DNA of 43,512 nucleotides. It comes from Intrasporangium oryzae NRRL B-24470. Its GTDB lineage: Bacteria; Actinomycetota; Actinomycetes; Actinomycetales; Dermatophilaceae. Location of the stretch: the NCBI RefSeq assembly GCF_000576595.1, contig NZ_AWSA01000039.1:1-43512 (forward strand), given 5' to 3'. Shown one piece after another: positions 7,200-15,356 of this stretch. Position 1 is the stretch's first letter; the number at the start of each line of letters is the position of its first letter. A model generated the notes under the pieces. That model did not search any database and was not told the origin of the DNA. It saw only the letters and a list, made by a program, of their open reading frames with translations. A program made the translations under genes and the position numbers.

Positions 7200-8947
7200 G
7201 CACGATCAACGCAGACCGCCCAGCCGACGCCCTGCGCGCCGGCGACCGCCAGGCCGATCAGGAGCGCGCGGAGAGCAAGCCCCTCGGTGGCATCGCCGGG
7301 TGGCTCGACGACCGCACGGGGGCCGCCAAGGGCATGTCCTTCGTGCTCAAGAAGGTCTTCCCCGACCACTGGTCCTTCATGCTCGGCGAGATCGCGATGT
7401 ACTCGATGATCATCTGCCTGCTGACCGGTGCCTTCCTCACGTTCTGGTTCGTCCCGAGCGCCTCGCCCGTCGTCTACGACGGCTCGTACATCCCGCTGCA
7501 GGGTGTGACGGTCTCCGACGCCTACCGTTCGACGCTCGACATCTCGTTCGACATCCGCGGCGGTCTGCTCATCCGTCAGATCCACCACTGGGCCGCTCTC
7601 GTCTTCTGCGTCGCGATCCTCGTGCACATGGGTCGCGTCTTCTTCACGGGCGCCTTCCGCAAGCCGCGTGAGATCAACTGGGTCATCGGCTCGATCCTGT
7701 CCATGCTGGCGATCGTCGAGGGCTTCGCGGGCTACTCCCTGCCGGACGACCTTCTCTCCGGCACCGGACTTCGCGCCGCCGAGGGCTTCATGCGCTCGAT
7801 CCCGATCATCGGCTCGTACGTCTCGTACTTCGTGTTCGGCGGCGCGTTCCCGGGCGAGGCGATCATCCCCCGCCTGTATGCCGTCCACGTCCTGCTGCTG
7901 CCGGCGATCCTCGTCGGGCTCTTCACCGCGCACATCCTGCTCGTGTTCCTGCACAAGCACACGCAGTACCCGGGACCGGGCAAGACCAACAACAACGTCG
8001 TCGGCTTCCCGATGATGCCGGTGTACATCGCCAAGGCCGGTGGCTTCTTCTTCATCGTCTTCGGCGTCATCGCCCTCATCTCGGCGCTCGTCACGATCAA
8101 CCCGATCTGGGGCTACGGGCCGTACGACCCCTCCCCCGTGACGGCCGGCTCCCAGCCGGACTGGTACATGGGCTTCGCGGACGGCGCGCTTCGACTGCTG
8201 CCCGGCTTCCTCGAGTTCACCGCGTTCGGGTACACGTTCAGCTTCAACGTCATGATCGGCGCCATCCTCCTGATCCCGATCATGTACACCCTGATCGGCG
8301 TGTACCCCTTCTTCGAGGCGTGGGTCACCGGCGACAAGCGCGAGCACCACCTGCTCGACCGGCCGCGCAACAACCCGACGCGCACCGGCATCGGCGTCGC
8401 TGCGATGACGTTCTACATCGTGCTCTTCTTCGCCTCCGGCAACGACCTCATGGCGATCAAGCTGCACCTGTCGATCAACGACCTGACCCGCCTGTTCCAG
8501 CTGCTGATCTTCGTCGGGCCGCCGCTGGCCTTCTGGATCACCAAGCGCATCTGCCTCAGCCTGCAGCGTGCAGACCGCCAGAAGGTCCTGCACGGCCGGG
8601 AGACCGGTGTCATCTGGCGCTACCCGGACGGCCGCTTCGAGGAGATCCACGCGCCGCTCACGCCGCAGGAGCGCTGGGTCCTCGTCCAGCACGAGTCGCC
8701 CGAGCCGCTCGTCATCACGGCGGAGACGGATGCCAACGGGGTCGAGTCCCCCATCGCTCGCAAGGAGCGCCTGCGGGCCAAGTTGTCGCACTTCTACTTC
8801 AAGGACCGGGTCGCCCCGCCGACCCCCTCGGAGCTCGAAGCCGCACACCACCACGGCGACCACGGGGTCGAGACACACGAGCCCGAGGCGATCGAGGCCG
8901 GGGGCGCTCCGGCCCGCGAGACGATCAAGGCCGACCGCCAGAACTGA
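7196..8947 (+). CDS. qcrB: Menaquinol-cytochrome c reductase, cytochrome b subunit
   Basis: QcrB is the quinol-oxidising cytochrome b, the target of bcc inhibitors in mycobacteria. At 583 residues it carries the long hydrophilic actinobacterial C-terminus (about 430-583). Haem b ligand histidines are visible in RQIHHWAALVFCVAILVHMGR and in AVHVLLLP with FTAHILLVFLHKH. The Qo-site motif is QPDWYMG, the PDW variant of the usual PEWY. It starts within the qcrA stop codon and is followed by a strong hairpin, so it closes the ctaE-qcrCAB unit. Confidence 0.97.
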   Translation: MSTINADRPADALRAGDRQADQERAESKPLGGIAGWLDDRTGAAKGMSFVLKKVFPDHWSFMLGEIAMYSMIICLLTGAFLTFWFVPSASPVVYDGSYIPLQGVTVSDAYRSTLDISFDIRGGLLIRQIHHWAALVFCVAILVHMGRVFFTGAFRKPREINWVIGSILSMLAIVEGFAGYSLPDDLLSGTGLRAAEGFMRSIPIIGSYVSYFVFGGAFPGEAIIPRLYAVHVLLLPAILVGLFTAHILLVFLHKHTQYPGPGKTNNNVVGFPMMPVYIAKAGGFFFIVFGVIALISALVTINPIWGYGPYDPSPVTAGSQPDWYMGFADGALRLLPGFLEFTAFGYTFSFNVMIGAILLIPIMYTLIGVYPFFEAWVTGDKREHHLLDRPRNNPTRTGIGVAAMTFYIVLFFASGNDLMAIKLHLSINDLTRLFQLLIFVGPPLAFWITKRICLSLQRADRQKVLHGRETGVIWRYPDGRFEEIHAPLTPQERWVLVQHESPEPLVITAETDANGVESPIARKERLRAKLSHFYFKDRVAPPTPSELEAAHHHGDHGVETHEPEAIEAGGAPARETIKADRQN

Positions 8948-8968
8948 GCCCGCTCGGCTCGGTTCCAC

Positions 8969-9012
8969 CGACGAGGGCCCGGTCCGCCACCACGGCGGCC
9001 GGGCCCTCGTCG
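8969..9012 (+). terminator. Hairpin terminating ctaE-qcrCAB
   Basis: Arms 8969-8982 and 8999-9012 form a 14-bp perfect stem (CGACGAGGGCCCGG), with a smaller stem inside the loop. It starts 21 nt after the qcrB stop. There is no T-run. Confidence 0.8.
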
Positions 9013-9091
9013 TGCCCACGTTCGGGGCCCCGGCGGTCGGAGAAGCGGTCCGCCGATCCGGGGAATCTGCCTGTCATGACAGACTCGACGC

Positions 9092-9445
9092 ATGGAGCAC
9101 CTCACCGATGCCGAGTTCGAGGAGGCGGTCGCCGACGCCCTGGACGAGATCCCCGAGGACCTGGCGCGGGCGATGGACAACGTCGTCGTCCTCGTGGAGC
9201 AGGAGCCTCCCGCCGACGATCCGGACCTGCTGGGGGTGTACGACGGCACGCCGCTGACCGAACGTGACGGGTGGTGGGGCGCGGGGTCCCTGCCTGACCG
9301 CATCACGATCTTCCAGGGCCCCCTCGAGCGCATGTGCCACACCGCCGAGGAGCTTCGGGAGGAGATCACGGTGACGGTCGTGCACGAGATCGCGCACCAC
9401 TTCGGGATCGACGACGAGCAGCTGCACGAGCTCGGCTGGGGCTGA
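9092..9445 (+). CDS. Small zincin-like metallopeptidase family protein
   Basis: This 117-residue protein belongs to the short acidic zincin family often annotated as metallopeptidase family protein (DUF1025). The zinc motif HExxH is H98-E99-I100-A101-H102, in VVHEIAHHFGIDDEQLHELGW, whose downstream acidic and histidine residues offer the third ligand. The N-terminal half (EEAVADALDEIPEDLARAMDN) is an acidic helix typical of the family. Peptidase activity has, to my knowledge, not been shown for it. It is a single-gene unit between the qcrB hairpin and the small ORF at 9569. Confidence 0.87.
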   Translation: MEHLTDAEFEEAVADALDEIPEDLARAMDNVVVLVEQEPPADDPDLLGVYDGTPLTERDGWWGAGSLPDRITIFQGPLERMCHTAEELREEITVTVVHEIAHHFGIDDEQLHELGWG

Positions 9446-9502
9446 TCCGACAACGCCGTCTCAGGGATGGGACAGTTCCTTCACAGCGACCGTGAGGGGC
9501 TC

Positions 9503-9531
9503 TTTACGACCTCCACACTGGCGGTTACCGT
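9503..9531 (+). promoter_or_regulatory. Candidate promoter of a small transcript
   Basis: TTTACG (9503-9508) and TACCGT (9526-9531) are spaced 17 nt apart in an otherwise gene-free stretch, upstream of a 14-codon ORF and a hairpin. Confidence 0.4.
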
Positions 9532-9568
9532 CGAAGGACAGCAACACGATCGGACGGAGGTGCCCCCA

Positions 9569-9613
9569 ATGTTCTCTCCCGCACGATCGCACCACGAGCC
9601 GGAAGGTCCGTGA
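9569..9613 (+). CDS. 14-codon small ORF with strong ribosome binding site
   Basis: The ORF encodes MFSPARSHHEPEGP. GGAGGTG (9556-9562) lies 6 nt before the ATG, one of the best Shine-Dalgarno matches in the window. A candidate promoter precedes it and a 12-bp hairpin follows 15 nt after the stop, so a transcript of roughly 120-130 nt is predicted. The peptide has no run of a regulatory amino acid, and the next plus-strand gene is far away, so a classical leader-peptide attenuator is unlikely. It could be a small protein or a dual-function RNA. I do not recognise it. The 9446-9568 stretch otherwise holds nothing I can name. Confidence 0.4.
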   Translation: MFSPARSHHEPEGP

Positions 9614-9628
9614 GCTGCACGAGTCGCA

Positions 9629-9659
9629 CGAAGGGGAAGGCCGCACGCCTTCCCCTTCG
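9629..9659 (+). terminator. Hairpin after the 14-codon ORF
   Basis: Arms 9629-9640 and 9648-9659 pair perfectly over 12 bp around a 7-nt loop. This looks like an intrinsic terminator without a U-tract, as elsewhere in this window. Confidence 0.7.
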
Positions 9660-9661
9660 TC

Positions 9662-9905
9662 ATGTCCGCGGCCGTATGCCGCCGGGGCATCGCCCCGCCA
9701 CCTGTACCTCGCGCGGTGTCTGGGTCGCTGTGCATCGCTGTTCGCCGGCCTCGAAGGCGGCACGGAAGACCGCGAGGTAGTGGTCGACCTGTGAGGCCGC
9801 GACGACGAGCCGGCCACGGCGCCCGCTGCCGTCGTAGCCGAGCTGGCCCGCGGGGTACCCCGCTGCGGCGCAGGAGGCTGCGGGCTGCGCGTCGGACGAA
9901 TCGGG
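9662..9905 (-). pseudogene. Possible coding remnant, family unknown
   Basis: One minus-strand frame stays open from about 9905 to a TGA at 9662. Between about 9735 and 9890 it has the strong G/C third-position bias of real genes here, with text such as GYPAGQLGYDGSGRRGRLVV followed by ASQVDHYLAVFRAAFEAG. There is no credible start or ribosome binding site: upstream the frame runs into the ctaF terminator and a stop, and the last 25 or so codons lose the bias. This looks like a gene fragment. I cannot assign a family. Chance open frames are common at this GC content, so confidence is low. Confidence 0.28.
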
Positions 9906-9908
9906 AAC

Positions 9909-9947
9909 GCAGCAGGGTCCGGCCGCTGTGCGACCGGACCCTGCTGC
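9909..9947 (-). terminator. Terminator of ctaCDF
   Basis: Arms 9909-9922 and 9934-9947 form a 14-bp perfect stem (GCAGCAGGGTCCGG) 12 nt past the ctaF stop codon. Confidence 0.8.
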
Positions 9948-9958
9948 AGGCTGTCAGA

Positions 9959-10360
9959 TCAGATGGAGTACTCGCCCGAGAAGGACTCGAAGACCCACAG
10001 GACGAGGGCGACGATCCCGAAGAAGGCGCCGATGATGAAGAGCCACCAGCCGATGGCGAGCCCGGCGAACATCACGGCGCCGGCGAGGGCGAGCCACAGC
10101 GGCGTCCACGAGCTGGCGACGAAGTAGCCGTAGTCACCCTCGGCGTCCTCGATCTCACCCGAGACGTTGTCCTCGGGACGGAGCGGGAGCTTCCGTCCGG
10201 TCATCCAGAAGTAGAAGCTGACCAGGGCGAAAAGGCCGGCCGTGAGCGTCAGGGCAGTGACACCGATCGGCTCGGTCCACTTCGTCCAGAAGCCGTAGAT
10301 GAAGATCACGGGGACGAAGAAGGCGAGGAGGTAGGTGAAGAGCTTGGTCTCGACGCGCAT
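9959..10360 (-). CDS. ctaF: Cytochrome c oxidase subunit IV (actinobacterial)
   Basis: CtaF is the small subunit IV specific to actinobacterial aa3 oxidases and was identified as part of the bcc-aa3 supercomplex. The 133-residue protein has four hydrophobic helices (about 8-24, 33-52, 85-103 and 106-125) and the family sequence KLFTYLLAFFVPVIFIYGF. The acidic loop PEDNVSGEIEDAEGDYGYF is typical. It starts 3 nt after the ctaD stop codon and ends in a strong hairpin, closing the ctaCDF operon. Confidence 0.93.
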   Translation of the reverse strand: MRVETKLFTYLLAFFVPVIFIYGFWTKWTEPIGVTALTLTAGLFALVSFYFWMTGRKLPLRPEDNVSGEIEDAEGDYGYFVASSWTPLWLALAGAVMFAGLAIGWWLFIIGAFFGIVALVLWVFESFSGEYSI

Positions 10361-10363
10361 CGG

Positions 10364-12124
10364 TCAGTCCTTCTTGTCGCTGTGCGTGGGCTGTTCGCCG
10401 GACGCGACGTCGGCCGGCCCCATGACCTGTACGAGCGTGCTCCGGTCGGGGATCGGCCCTGCGCCGGGCGCCGCCTCGGGGTGGTGCAGGTCGAACGCGG
10501 GACGCTCGGAGCGGATCCGCGGGAGCGAGACGAAGTTGTGCCGCGGCGGCGGGCACGAGGTGGCCCATTCGAGCGAGGCGCCGTAGCCCCACGGGTCGTC
10601 GGAGGTGACCAGCGGAGCCTTGTGCCACGTCTTCCAGACGTTGTAGACGAAGGGGATCGTCGAGGCGGCGAGTAGGAAGGCACCCACGGTCGAGATGATG
10701 TTGCCGGTCTGGAAGCCCTCCTCCGGCAGGTAGTCGGCATACCGCCGGGCCATGCCTTCGATCCCGAGCACGTGCTGGATCAGGAACGTCGTGTGGAAGC
10801 CGATGAACAGCATCCAGAAGTGGATCTTCCCGAGCCGCTCATCCAGCATCCGGCCGGTCAGCTTCGGCCACCAGAAGTAGTAACCGGCGAACATCGCGAA
10901 CACGACCGTGCCGAACACGGTGTAGTGGAAGTGCGCGACGACGAAGTAGCTGTCGGACAGATGGAAGTCGAGCGCCGGGCTCGACAGGATGATGCCGGTC
11001 AGGCCACCGAAGAGGAAAGTGACGAGGAAGCCCATCGCCCAGAGCATCGGGGTGTCCATCGACACCTTGCCGCCCCACATCGTGCCGATCCAGTTGAAGA
11101 ACTTCACCCCGGTGGGCACCGCGATGAGCATCGTCATCACCGAGAAGAACGGCAGCAGGACCTGGCCGGTGACGTACATGTGGTGGGCCCAGACGCTCGC
11201 CGAGAGCGCCGCGATGGCGATCGTGGCGAACACGAGGGTCTTGTAGCCGAAGATCGGCTTGCGGGAGAAGACCGGGATGACCTCGCTGATGATGCCGAAG
11301 AACGGCAGCGCGATGATGTACACCTCGGGGTGGCCGAAGAACCAGAACAGGTGCTGCCACAGCATGGCACCGCCGTTCTCCGGGTCGAAGATGTGCATCC
11401 CGAAGCGCCGGTCACCGCCGAGTGCGAACAGGGCCGCCGCGAGGATCGGGAAGACGAGGAGCACGAGGATCGCCGTGACGAGCACGGTCCAGGTGAAGAT
11501 CGGCATCCGGAACATCGTCATGCCGGGGGCGCGCATGCACACGATCGTCGTGATGAAGTTGACCGCGCCGAGGATCGTGCCGAAACCCGCGAACGCGAGG
11601 CCGAAGACCCACAGGTCGCCGCCGAGACCCGGGCTGTAGCTGACATCGGACAGCGGCGCGTAGGCGAACCAGCCGAACGAGGCCGCGCCCTGCGGGGTGA
11701 GGAAGCCTGCACTCGCGATGAGGCCGCCGAAGAGGTAGAGCCAGTACGCGAACATGTTGAGCCGCGGGAAGGCGACGTCAGGCGCCCCGATCTGCAGCGG
11801 CATGATCGCGTTGGCGAAGCCCGCGAAGAGCGGCGTCGCGAAGAGCAGCAGCATGATCGTGCCGTGCATCGTGAACAGCTGGTTGTACTGCTCCGGGTTG
11901 TCCACGATCTGCAGGCCAGGAGCGGCCAGCTCCGCGCGGATCATCAGCGCGAGGAAACCGCCGATGAGGAAGAACACGAACGAGGTGATGAAGTACAGGT
12001 TGCCGATGACCTTGTGGTCGGTCGTCGTCACCCACTTGACGAAGGTCTGGCCCTTGAGCCGGGCCGGGCGGGCGGGGGCCGCGGAGGGAACGTCAGAGGT
12101 GCGCTTGGCGGTTGCGGTCGACAT
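10364..12124 (-). CDS. ctaD: Cytochrome c oxidase subunit I (aa3 type)
   Basis: CtaD holds haem a and the haem a3-CuB centre where oxygen is reduced. The 586-residue, 12-helix protein retains the low-spin haem histidine in [12 protein letters not shown], the CuB ligands in HPEVYI (with the cross-linked His-Tyr pair) and in [10 protein letters not shown], and the haem histidines in [20 protein letters not shown] is a family landmark before the last helices. A 60-residue hydrophilic tail extends into the cytoplasm. The ATG overlaps the last base of ctaC, giving translational coupling. Confidence 0.97.
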   Translation of the reverse strand: MSTATAKRTSDVPSAAPARPARLKGQTFVKWVTTTDHKVIGNLYFITSFVFFLIGGFLALMIRAELAAPGLQIVDNPEQYNQLFTMHGTIMLLLFATPLFAGFANAIMPLQIGAPDVAFPRLNMFAYWLYLFGGLIASAGFLTPQGAASFGWFAYAPLSDVSYSPGLGGDLWVFGLAFAGFGTILGAVNFITTIVCMRAPGMTMFRMPIFTWTVLVTAILVLLVFPILAAALFALGGDRRFGMHIFDPENGGAMLWQHLFWFFGHPEVYIIALPFFGIISEVIPVFSRKPIFGYKTLVFATIAIAALSASVWAHHMYVTGQVLLPFFSVMTMLIAVPTGVKFFNWIGTMWGGKVSMDTPMLWAMGFLVTFLFGGLTGIILSSPALDFHLSDSYFVVAHFHYTVFGTVVFAMFAGYYFWWPKLTGRMLDERLGKIHFWMLFIGFHTTFLIQHVLGIEGMARRYADYLPEEGFQTGNIISTVGAFLLAASTIPFVYNVWKTWHKAPLVTSDDPWGYGASLEWATSCPPPRHNFVSLPRIRSERPAFDLHHPEAAPGAGPIPDRSTLVQVMGPADVASGEQPTHSDKKD

Positions 12125-13044
12125 CAGTTGTTGCTCCCAGTGCGGGCCGGTGCGGGGATCTTATTGGCGTCAGCGGGCTCCATCTTCTCGCGGCTGGCGT
12201 CGACGGGGATCAGACCAGTCTGGCCGAGCTCGGCCAGACGCGACATCTGCTGGTCGTACTCCTCCTGGGAGACGATCTTGACCATGAAGAGCATCTGCGA
12301 GTGGTAGGCGCCGCACAGCTCGGCGCACTTGCCCTGGAACGTCCCGGTCTCGGTCGGGACGATCTGCAGCTTGTTGGTCTTGCCGGGGATGATGTCGAGC
12401 TTCGTCATGAAGGCCGGCACCCAGAAGCTGTGGATGACATCGCGGGAGTTGAGGACGAACTCGACCCGCTTGTTGACGGGCAGGTAGAGCACGGGCATCT
12501 TGGCCCGGGCGCCCTCCTGGCCGTTGAGCTCGGTGTGCGCGCCGGTCTCGTGGACGTTGGAGTCGACGTAGTTGAAGTCCCAGCTCCACTGCTTGGCCAC
12601 GACGGAGATCGTCACGTCGGGCTTCTTGCTCGTGTCGGTCAGGGCCGCCTCGTCGCGGGCCGTGTAGTAGAAGAACACGGCGACCATGAAGACGGGGATG
12701 ATGGTGTAGAGCAGCTCGACGGGCACGTTGTAGCGCAGCTGCACGGGCAGCGTCTCGTCGCCCCGGCGCTTGCGGAATCGGATGGCGGCGTAGAGCATCA
12801 GGCCCCACGTGATCGCACCCACGGCGAGGACGGCGATCCAGCTGCCGACCCACAGGTTGGTCACGCGCACGCCGCTGTCGGACACGGCGTTCGGGAGGTA
12901 CCCGTTGGACACCTGTCCCTGGCAGCCGCTGAGCGCCAGCATGCCGACTGCCACCAGGCCGGTGAGGCGCAGGCCTCGGCGTCGGGTGGTGGCCACCGTG
13001 GTCACCGGCGGCACGGCGGCCGGGGTGTCATCGAGCTCAGGCAC
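12124..13044 (-). CDS. ctaC: Cytochrome c oxidase subunit II, CuA lipoprotein
   Basis: CtaC accepts electrons through its CuA centre. With the GTG at 13044 the protein has 306 residues, a lipobox (LALSGC) after a basic n-region, two membrane helices and the C-terminal cupredoxin fold. CuA ligands are in HSFWVPAFM and [15 protein letters not shown] chose 13044 because AAAGGTG lies 6-7 nt before it and the signal peptide then has normal length. However, the frame continues upstream to a GTG at 13134 that sits 7 nt after a -10-like TAGGGT, so either the mRNA has a 90-nt 5' UTR or a 336-residue form is made. Function is certain; the start is not. Confidence 0.93.
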   Translation of the reverse strand: MPELDDTPAAVPPVTTVATTRRRGLRLTGLVAVGMLALSGCQGQVSNGYLPNAVSDSGVRVTNLWVGSWIAVLAVGAITWGLMLYAAIRFRKRRGDETLPVQLRYNVPVELLYTIIPVFMVAVFFYYTARDEAALTDTSKKPDVTISVVAKQWSWDFNYVDSNVHETGAHTELNGQEGARAKMPVLYLPVNKRVEFVLNSRDVIHSFWVPAFMTKLDIIPGKTNKLQIVPTETGTFQGKCAELCGAYHSQMLFMVKIVSQEEYDQQMSRLAELGQTGLIPVDASREKMEPADANKIPAPARTGSNN

Positions 13045-13141
13045 CTGGGTGCACCTTTCGTTCCGATCGAGGGCGCGAGGAGCGCGCCGGTCGAGCGTGT
13101 TCACATCCATCGTTTTCGGGCACAGATTGGCCACCCGAGAA

Positions 13142-13147
13142 ACCCTA
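13142..13147 (-). promoter_or_regulatory. -10 box TAGGGT for ctaCDF
   Basis: On the minus strand TAGGGT ends 7 nt before the upstream GTG at 13134. It marks the likely transcription start of ctaCDF whichever start codon is used. Confidence 0.5.
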
Positions 13148-13183
13148 CCGCCCCACCCTCGCTCCCGTCCCGCAGGGGGCGGC

Positions 13184-13189
13184 TAACGT
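13184..13189 (+). promoter_or_regulatory. -10 box TAACGT for the desulfurase-like gene, leaderless
   Basis: TAACGT ends 6 nt before the GTG at 13196. It lies back to back with the ctaC -10 box, 36 nt away. Confidence 0.5.
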
Positions 13190-13195
13190 GGCGGC

Positions 13196-14434
13196 GTGGA
13201 CAGTCACGATCGGGGAACGAACCTTGGACCGGCCGCCAGAGCCGGTCCGACAGCCGCTCCGACGGCCACCGCACCACCGGCCCGGCGACTCCTCGACGCA
13301 GCCGCCGGCCCCCTCCACCCGACCGCGCGCGACACCCTCCTCGCCGCGGTCGACGCGGGCTGGGCCGACCCCGCCCGCCTGTACGCGGAGGGCCGAAGGG
13401 CCCGGGCCCTGCTCGACCGTTCCCGCGAGGTGGTCGCCGCGGGCCTCTCGGTGCGCCCGACGGAGGTGAGCCTCCTCCCGAGCGGGCCGTCGGCGCTGAC
13501 CCGGGCGGTCGAGGGCCTGCTGTATGCCGCCCGCCGGCGTGGCGCACGGACCGTGGCCTCCGCGGTCGAGCACTCCGCCGTCCTCGTGCCGGGGCGGGCC
13601 CGGGCGGCCAGCGCCGACGACGCAGCCCTGCTCGCGGAGGTCCCCGTCGACGGCCGCGGCAGAGTGGACCTCGACTCCTGGTCCGCCGCCCTCGGGGTGG
13701 AGGGCACCGTCGTCGCGGCCCTGCAGAGCGCCAACGGCGAGGTCGGGACCCGGCAGCCGCTGCAGGAGGCGCGCGAGGCCTGCCGGCGGCACGGCATACC
13801 GCTCGTCGTGGACGCGATGGCCTCCCTCGGCCGCGATGAGGTCCCGGACGACTGGGACGTCCTCGTCGGCGACGCGCGCGCCTGGGGCGGTCCCCCGCTC
13901 GGCGTCCTCGTCGTCCGTGAGCGCGTGCGCTGGCAGTGGGAGGGCTCCCGGGCCGACGTCGAGGGCGGGCGCACGGACGTGACTCCCTGGATCCCTCTCG
14001 CCCTCGCGGCGGCCGAGGCCTGGCAGCAGACCGCATCGGCACGGACCGTCGACGCGGCCGGGGCGCGTGGCCTCGTCGACGCGATCCGGACGTCGGCCGC
14101 CCGCGTGCCGGACACCGAGGTCGTCGGCGACCCGGATGACCGCCTCCCCCATGTCGTCACCTTCTCCAGCCTCTACGTCGACGGCGAGGCTCTCGTCGGA
14201 GCATTCGACCGGGCGGGCTTCGCCGTCGCGAGCGGGTCGGCGTGCACCTCGAGCACGCTCGAGCCGAGCCACGTCCTCGCGGCGATGGGGGTCCTCACCC
14301 ACGGCAACGTCCGCGTTACGCTCCCCCTCCGCGCCGTGTCACCCGGCCGCGACGCCGACGTGGAGGCGTTCTGCTCGGCCATCGGCCCGACCGTCGAGGC
14401 CGTCCGGCGCGAGCTCGGGGTGGCGGGGCTGTGA
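13196..14434 (+). CDS. Cysteine desulfurase-like protein lacking the PLP lysine
   Basis: By sequence this 412-residue protein is a NifS/IscS-type fold-I aminotransferase. It keeps H126 (VEHSAVL, the residue that stacks on PLP), N180 in the ANGEVGT motif, D206 (VVDA, the PLP nitrogen ligand) and C350 in the mobile loop SGSACTSSTLEPSHVL that carries the persulfide in active desulfurases. But the lysine that binds PLP is gone: where IscS has SGHKIYGPKG this protein reads GDARAWGGPPLG, placing R228 at that site, and the whole protein contains no lysine. It therefore cannot form the internal aldimine. It overlaps the TusA-like gene by 4 nt (GTGA) and faces ctaC. Inference: a sulfur-relay or regulatory partner rather than a desulfurase. 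Automatic pipelines would call it cysteine desulfurase. Confidence 0.85.
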   Translation: MDSHDRGTNLGPAARAGPTAAPTATAPPARRLLDAAAGPLHPTARDTLLAAVDAGWADPARLYAEGRRARALLDRSREVVAAGLSVRPTEVSLLPSGPSALTRAVEGLLYAARRRGARTVASAVEHSAVLVPGRARAASADDAALLAEVPVDGRGRVDLDSWSAALGVEGTVVAALQSANGEVGTRQPLQEAREACRRHGIPLVVDAMASLGRDEVPDDWDVLVGDARAWGGPPLGVLVVRERVRWQWEGSRADVEGGRTDVTPWIPLALAAAEAWQQTASARTVDAAGARGLVDAIRTSAARVPDTEVVGDPDDRLPHVVTFSSLYVDGEALVGAFDRAGFAVASGSACTSSTLEPSHVLAAMGVLTHGNVRVTLPLRAVSPGRDADVEAFCSAIGPTVEAVRRELGVAGL

Positions 14435-14697
14435 GCGACGCGGCCGCCCGGGTCGCCGTCGTCGACGCCCGCGGCCTGCGCTGCCCGCTGCCCGTCATCC
14501 GGCTCGCGCAGCTCGTCCGCGACGACCCCGCCGCCGGCCGGGTCACGGTTCTCGCGACCGACCCTGCGGCCGCGCACGACATCCCGGCCTGGTGCCGTCT
14601 ACGCGGTCACCGCTACCTGGGCGCCCGCGACGAGGGCGCCCACACGGCATACGACGTCGAGGTCGTCAGGCCCACGGCGCCGGCAACGGCGCCGTGA
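14431..14697 (+). CDS. TusA/SirA-like sulfur carrier protein
   Basis: This 88-residue protein has the TusA signature near its start, VVDARGLRCPLPVIRLAQLV, with the sulfur-carrying C18 in CPLP. The C-terminal half (VTVLATDPAAAHDIPAWCRLRGHRYLG) matches the strand-helix part of the fold and adds a second cysteine. TusA proteins receive sulfur from a cysteine desulfurase as a persulfide and pass it on. Its GTG overlaps the stop codon of the lysine-free desulfurase homologue, so the two are co-translated; related proteins in Streptomyces are, as I recall, fused into one chain. The 3' end overlaps the aat gene by 32 nt on the opposite strand. Confidence 0.85.
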   Translation: MSDAAARVAVVDARGLRCPLPVIRLAQLVRDDPAAGRVTVLATDPAAAHDIPAWCRLRGHRYLGARDEGAHTAYDVEVVRPTAPATAP

Positions 14698-15340
14698 GCG
14701 CGGTCTCGAGGAGGTCGAGATAGGCCTCCCGCGAGACCTCGGTGACGCCGAGCGTCGCGAGGTGCGGCGTCTGCCACTGGACGTCGATGAGCCGCCGCGG
14801 GTCGGCGTCGGCGGCGAGCAGCTCGTGCAGTCCGACGAGGGCGACCTTCGAGGCGTCCCGCTCGGCGTGGAACATCGACTCGCCCGCGAAGAGGCCGCCT
14901 ATGGCGACACCGTAGAGGCCCCCGACGAGGCGGCCCGCACGCCAGGTCTCCACGGAGTGCGCCCAGCCGGCCTCGTGGAGGGCCGAGTAGGCCGAGGCGA
15001 CGTCCTGCGTGATCCACCGCCCGTCGCGGTCGGGCGCCGCGCACGCCGCGACGACCTCGTCGAAGACCGTGTCGACCCTCAGCTCGAAGCGGGCCAGCGA
15101 CTTGCGCAGCGAACGGCTCACGTGGAGGTCGCCGACGCGCAGGATCCCCCGCGGGTCGGGCGACCACCACCCGATCGGCGCGGCGCCGTGCTCGCCCACG
15201 CCCATCGGGAAGAGGCCCACGGTGTAGGCCTCGTAGAGGGTCGCGACCTCGAGGTCGGCGCCGATGCCGACGAGGTCCTCGCCGCGCGGAATCCGGTCGA
15301 GTCCGAAGTCCCACGCGGTCGGGGGCGGTGGGATCGGCAC
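14666..15340 (-). CDS. aat: Leucyl/phenylalanyl-tRNA--protein transferase
   Basis: Aat attaches Leu or Phe from aminoacyl-tRNA to proteins with N-terminal Arg or Lys, marking them for ClpS-ClpAP/ClpC degradation. The 224-residue protein shows the family sequence: PPPTAWDFG at the start, GLFPMG near residue 45, WWSPDPRGIL, GWAHSVETW, GGLYGVAIG and the core GESMFH, ending with IDVQWQTPHLATLG. The frame stays open to 15496, inside adoK, but the GTG at 15340 gives the normal N-terminus and lies 16 nt after the adoK stop codon. It is probably co-transcribed with adoK. The ribosome binding site is weak. Confidence 0.92.
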   Translation of the reverse strand: MPIPPPPTAWDFGLDRIPRGEDLVGIGADLEVATLYEAYTVGLFPMGVGEHGAAPIGWWSPDPRGILRVGDLHVSRSLRKSLARFELRVDTVFDEVVAACAAPDRDGRWITQDVASAYSALHEAGWAHSVETWRAGRLVGGLYGVAIGGLFAGESMFHAERDASKVALVGLHELLAADADPRRLIDVQWQTPHLATLGVTEVSREAYLDLLETALTAPLPAPWA

Positions 15341-15356
15341 GATGCGCTCGCGGGTC

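Noticed and set aside
9540-9660. 6C-type RNA at the small transcript
   Set aside because: The loops lack the runs of six cytosines that define that class.
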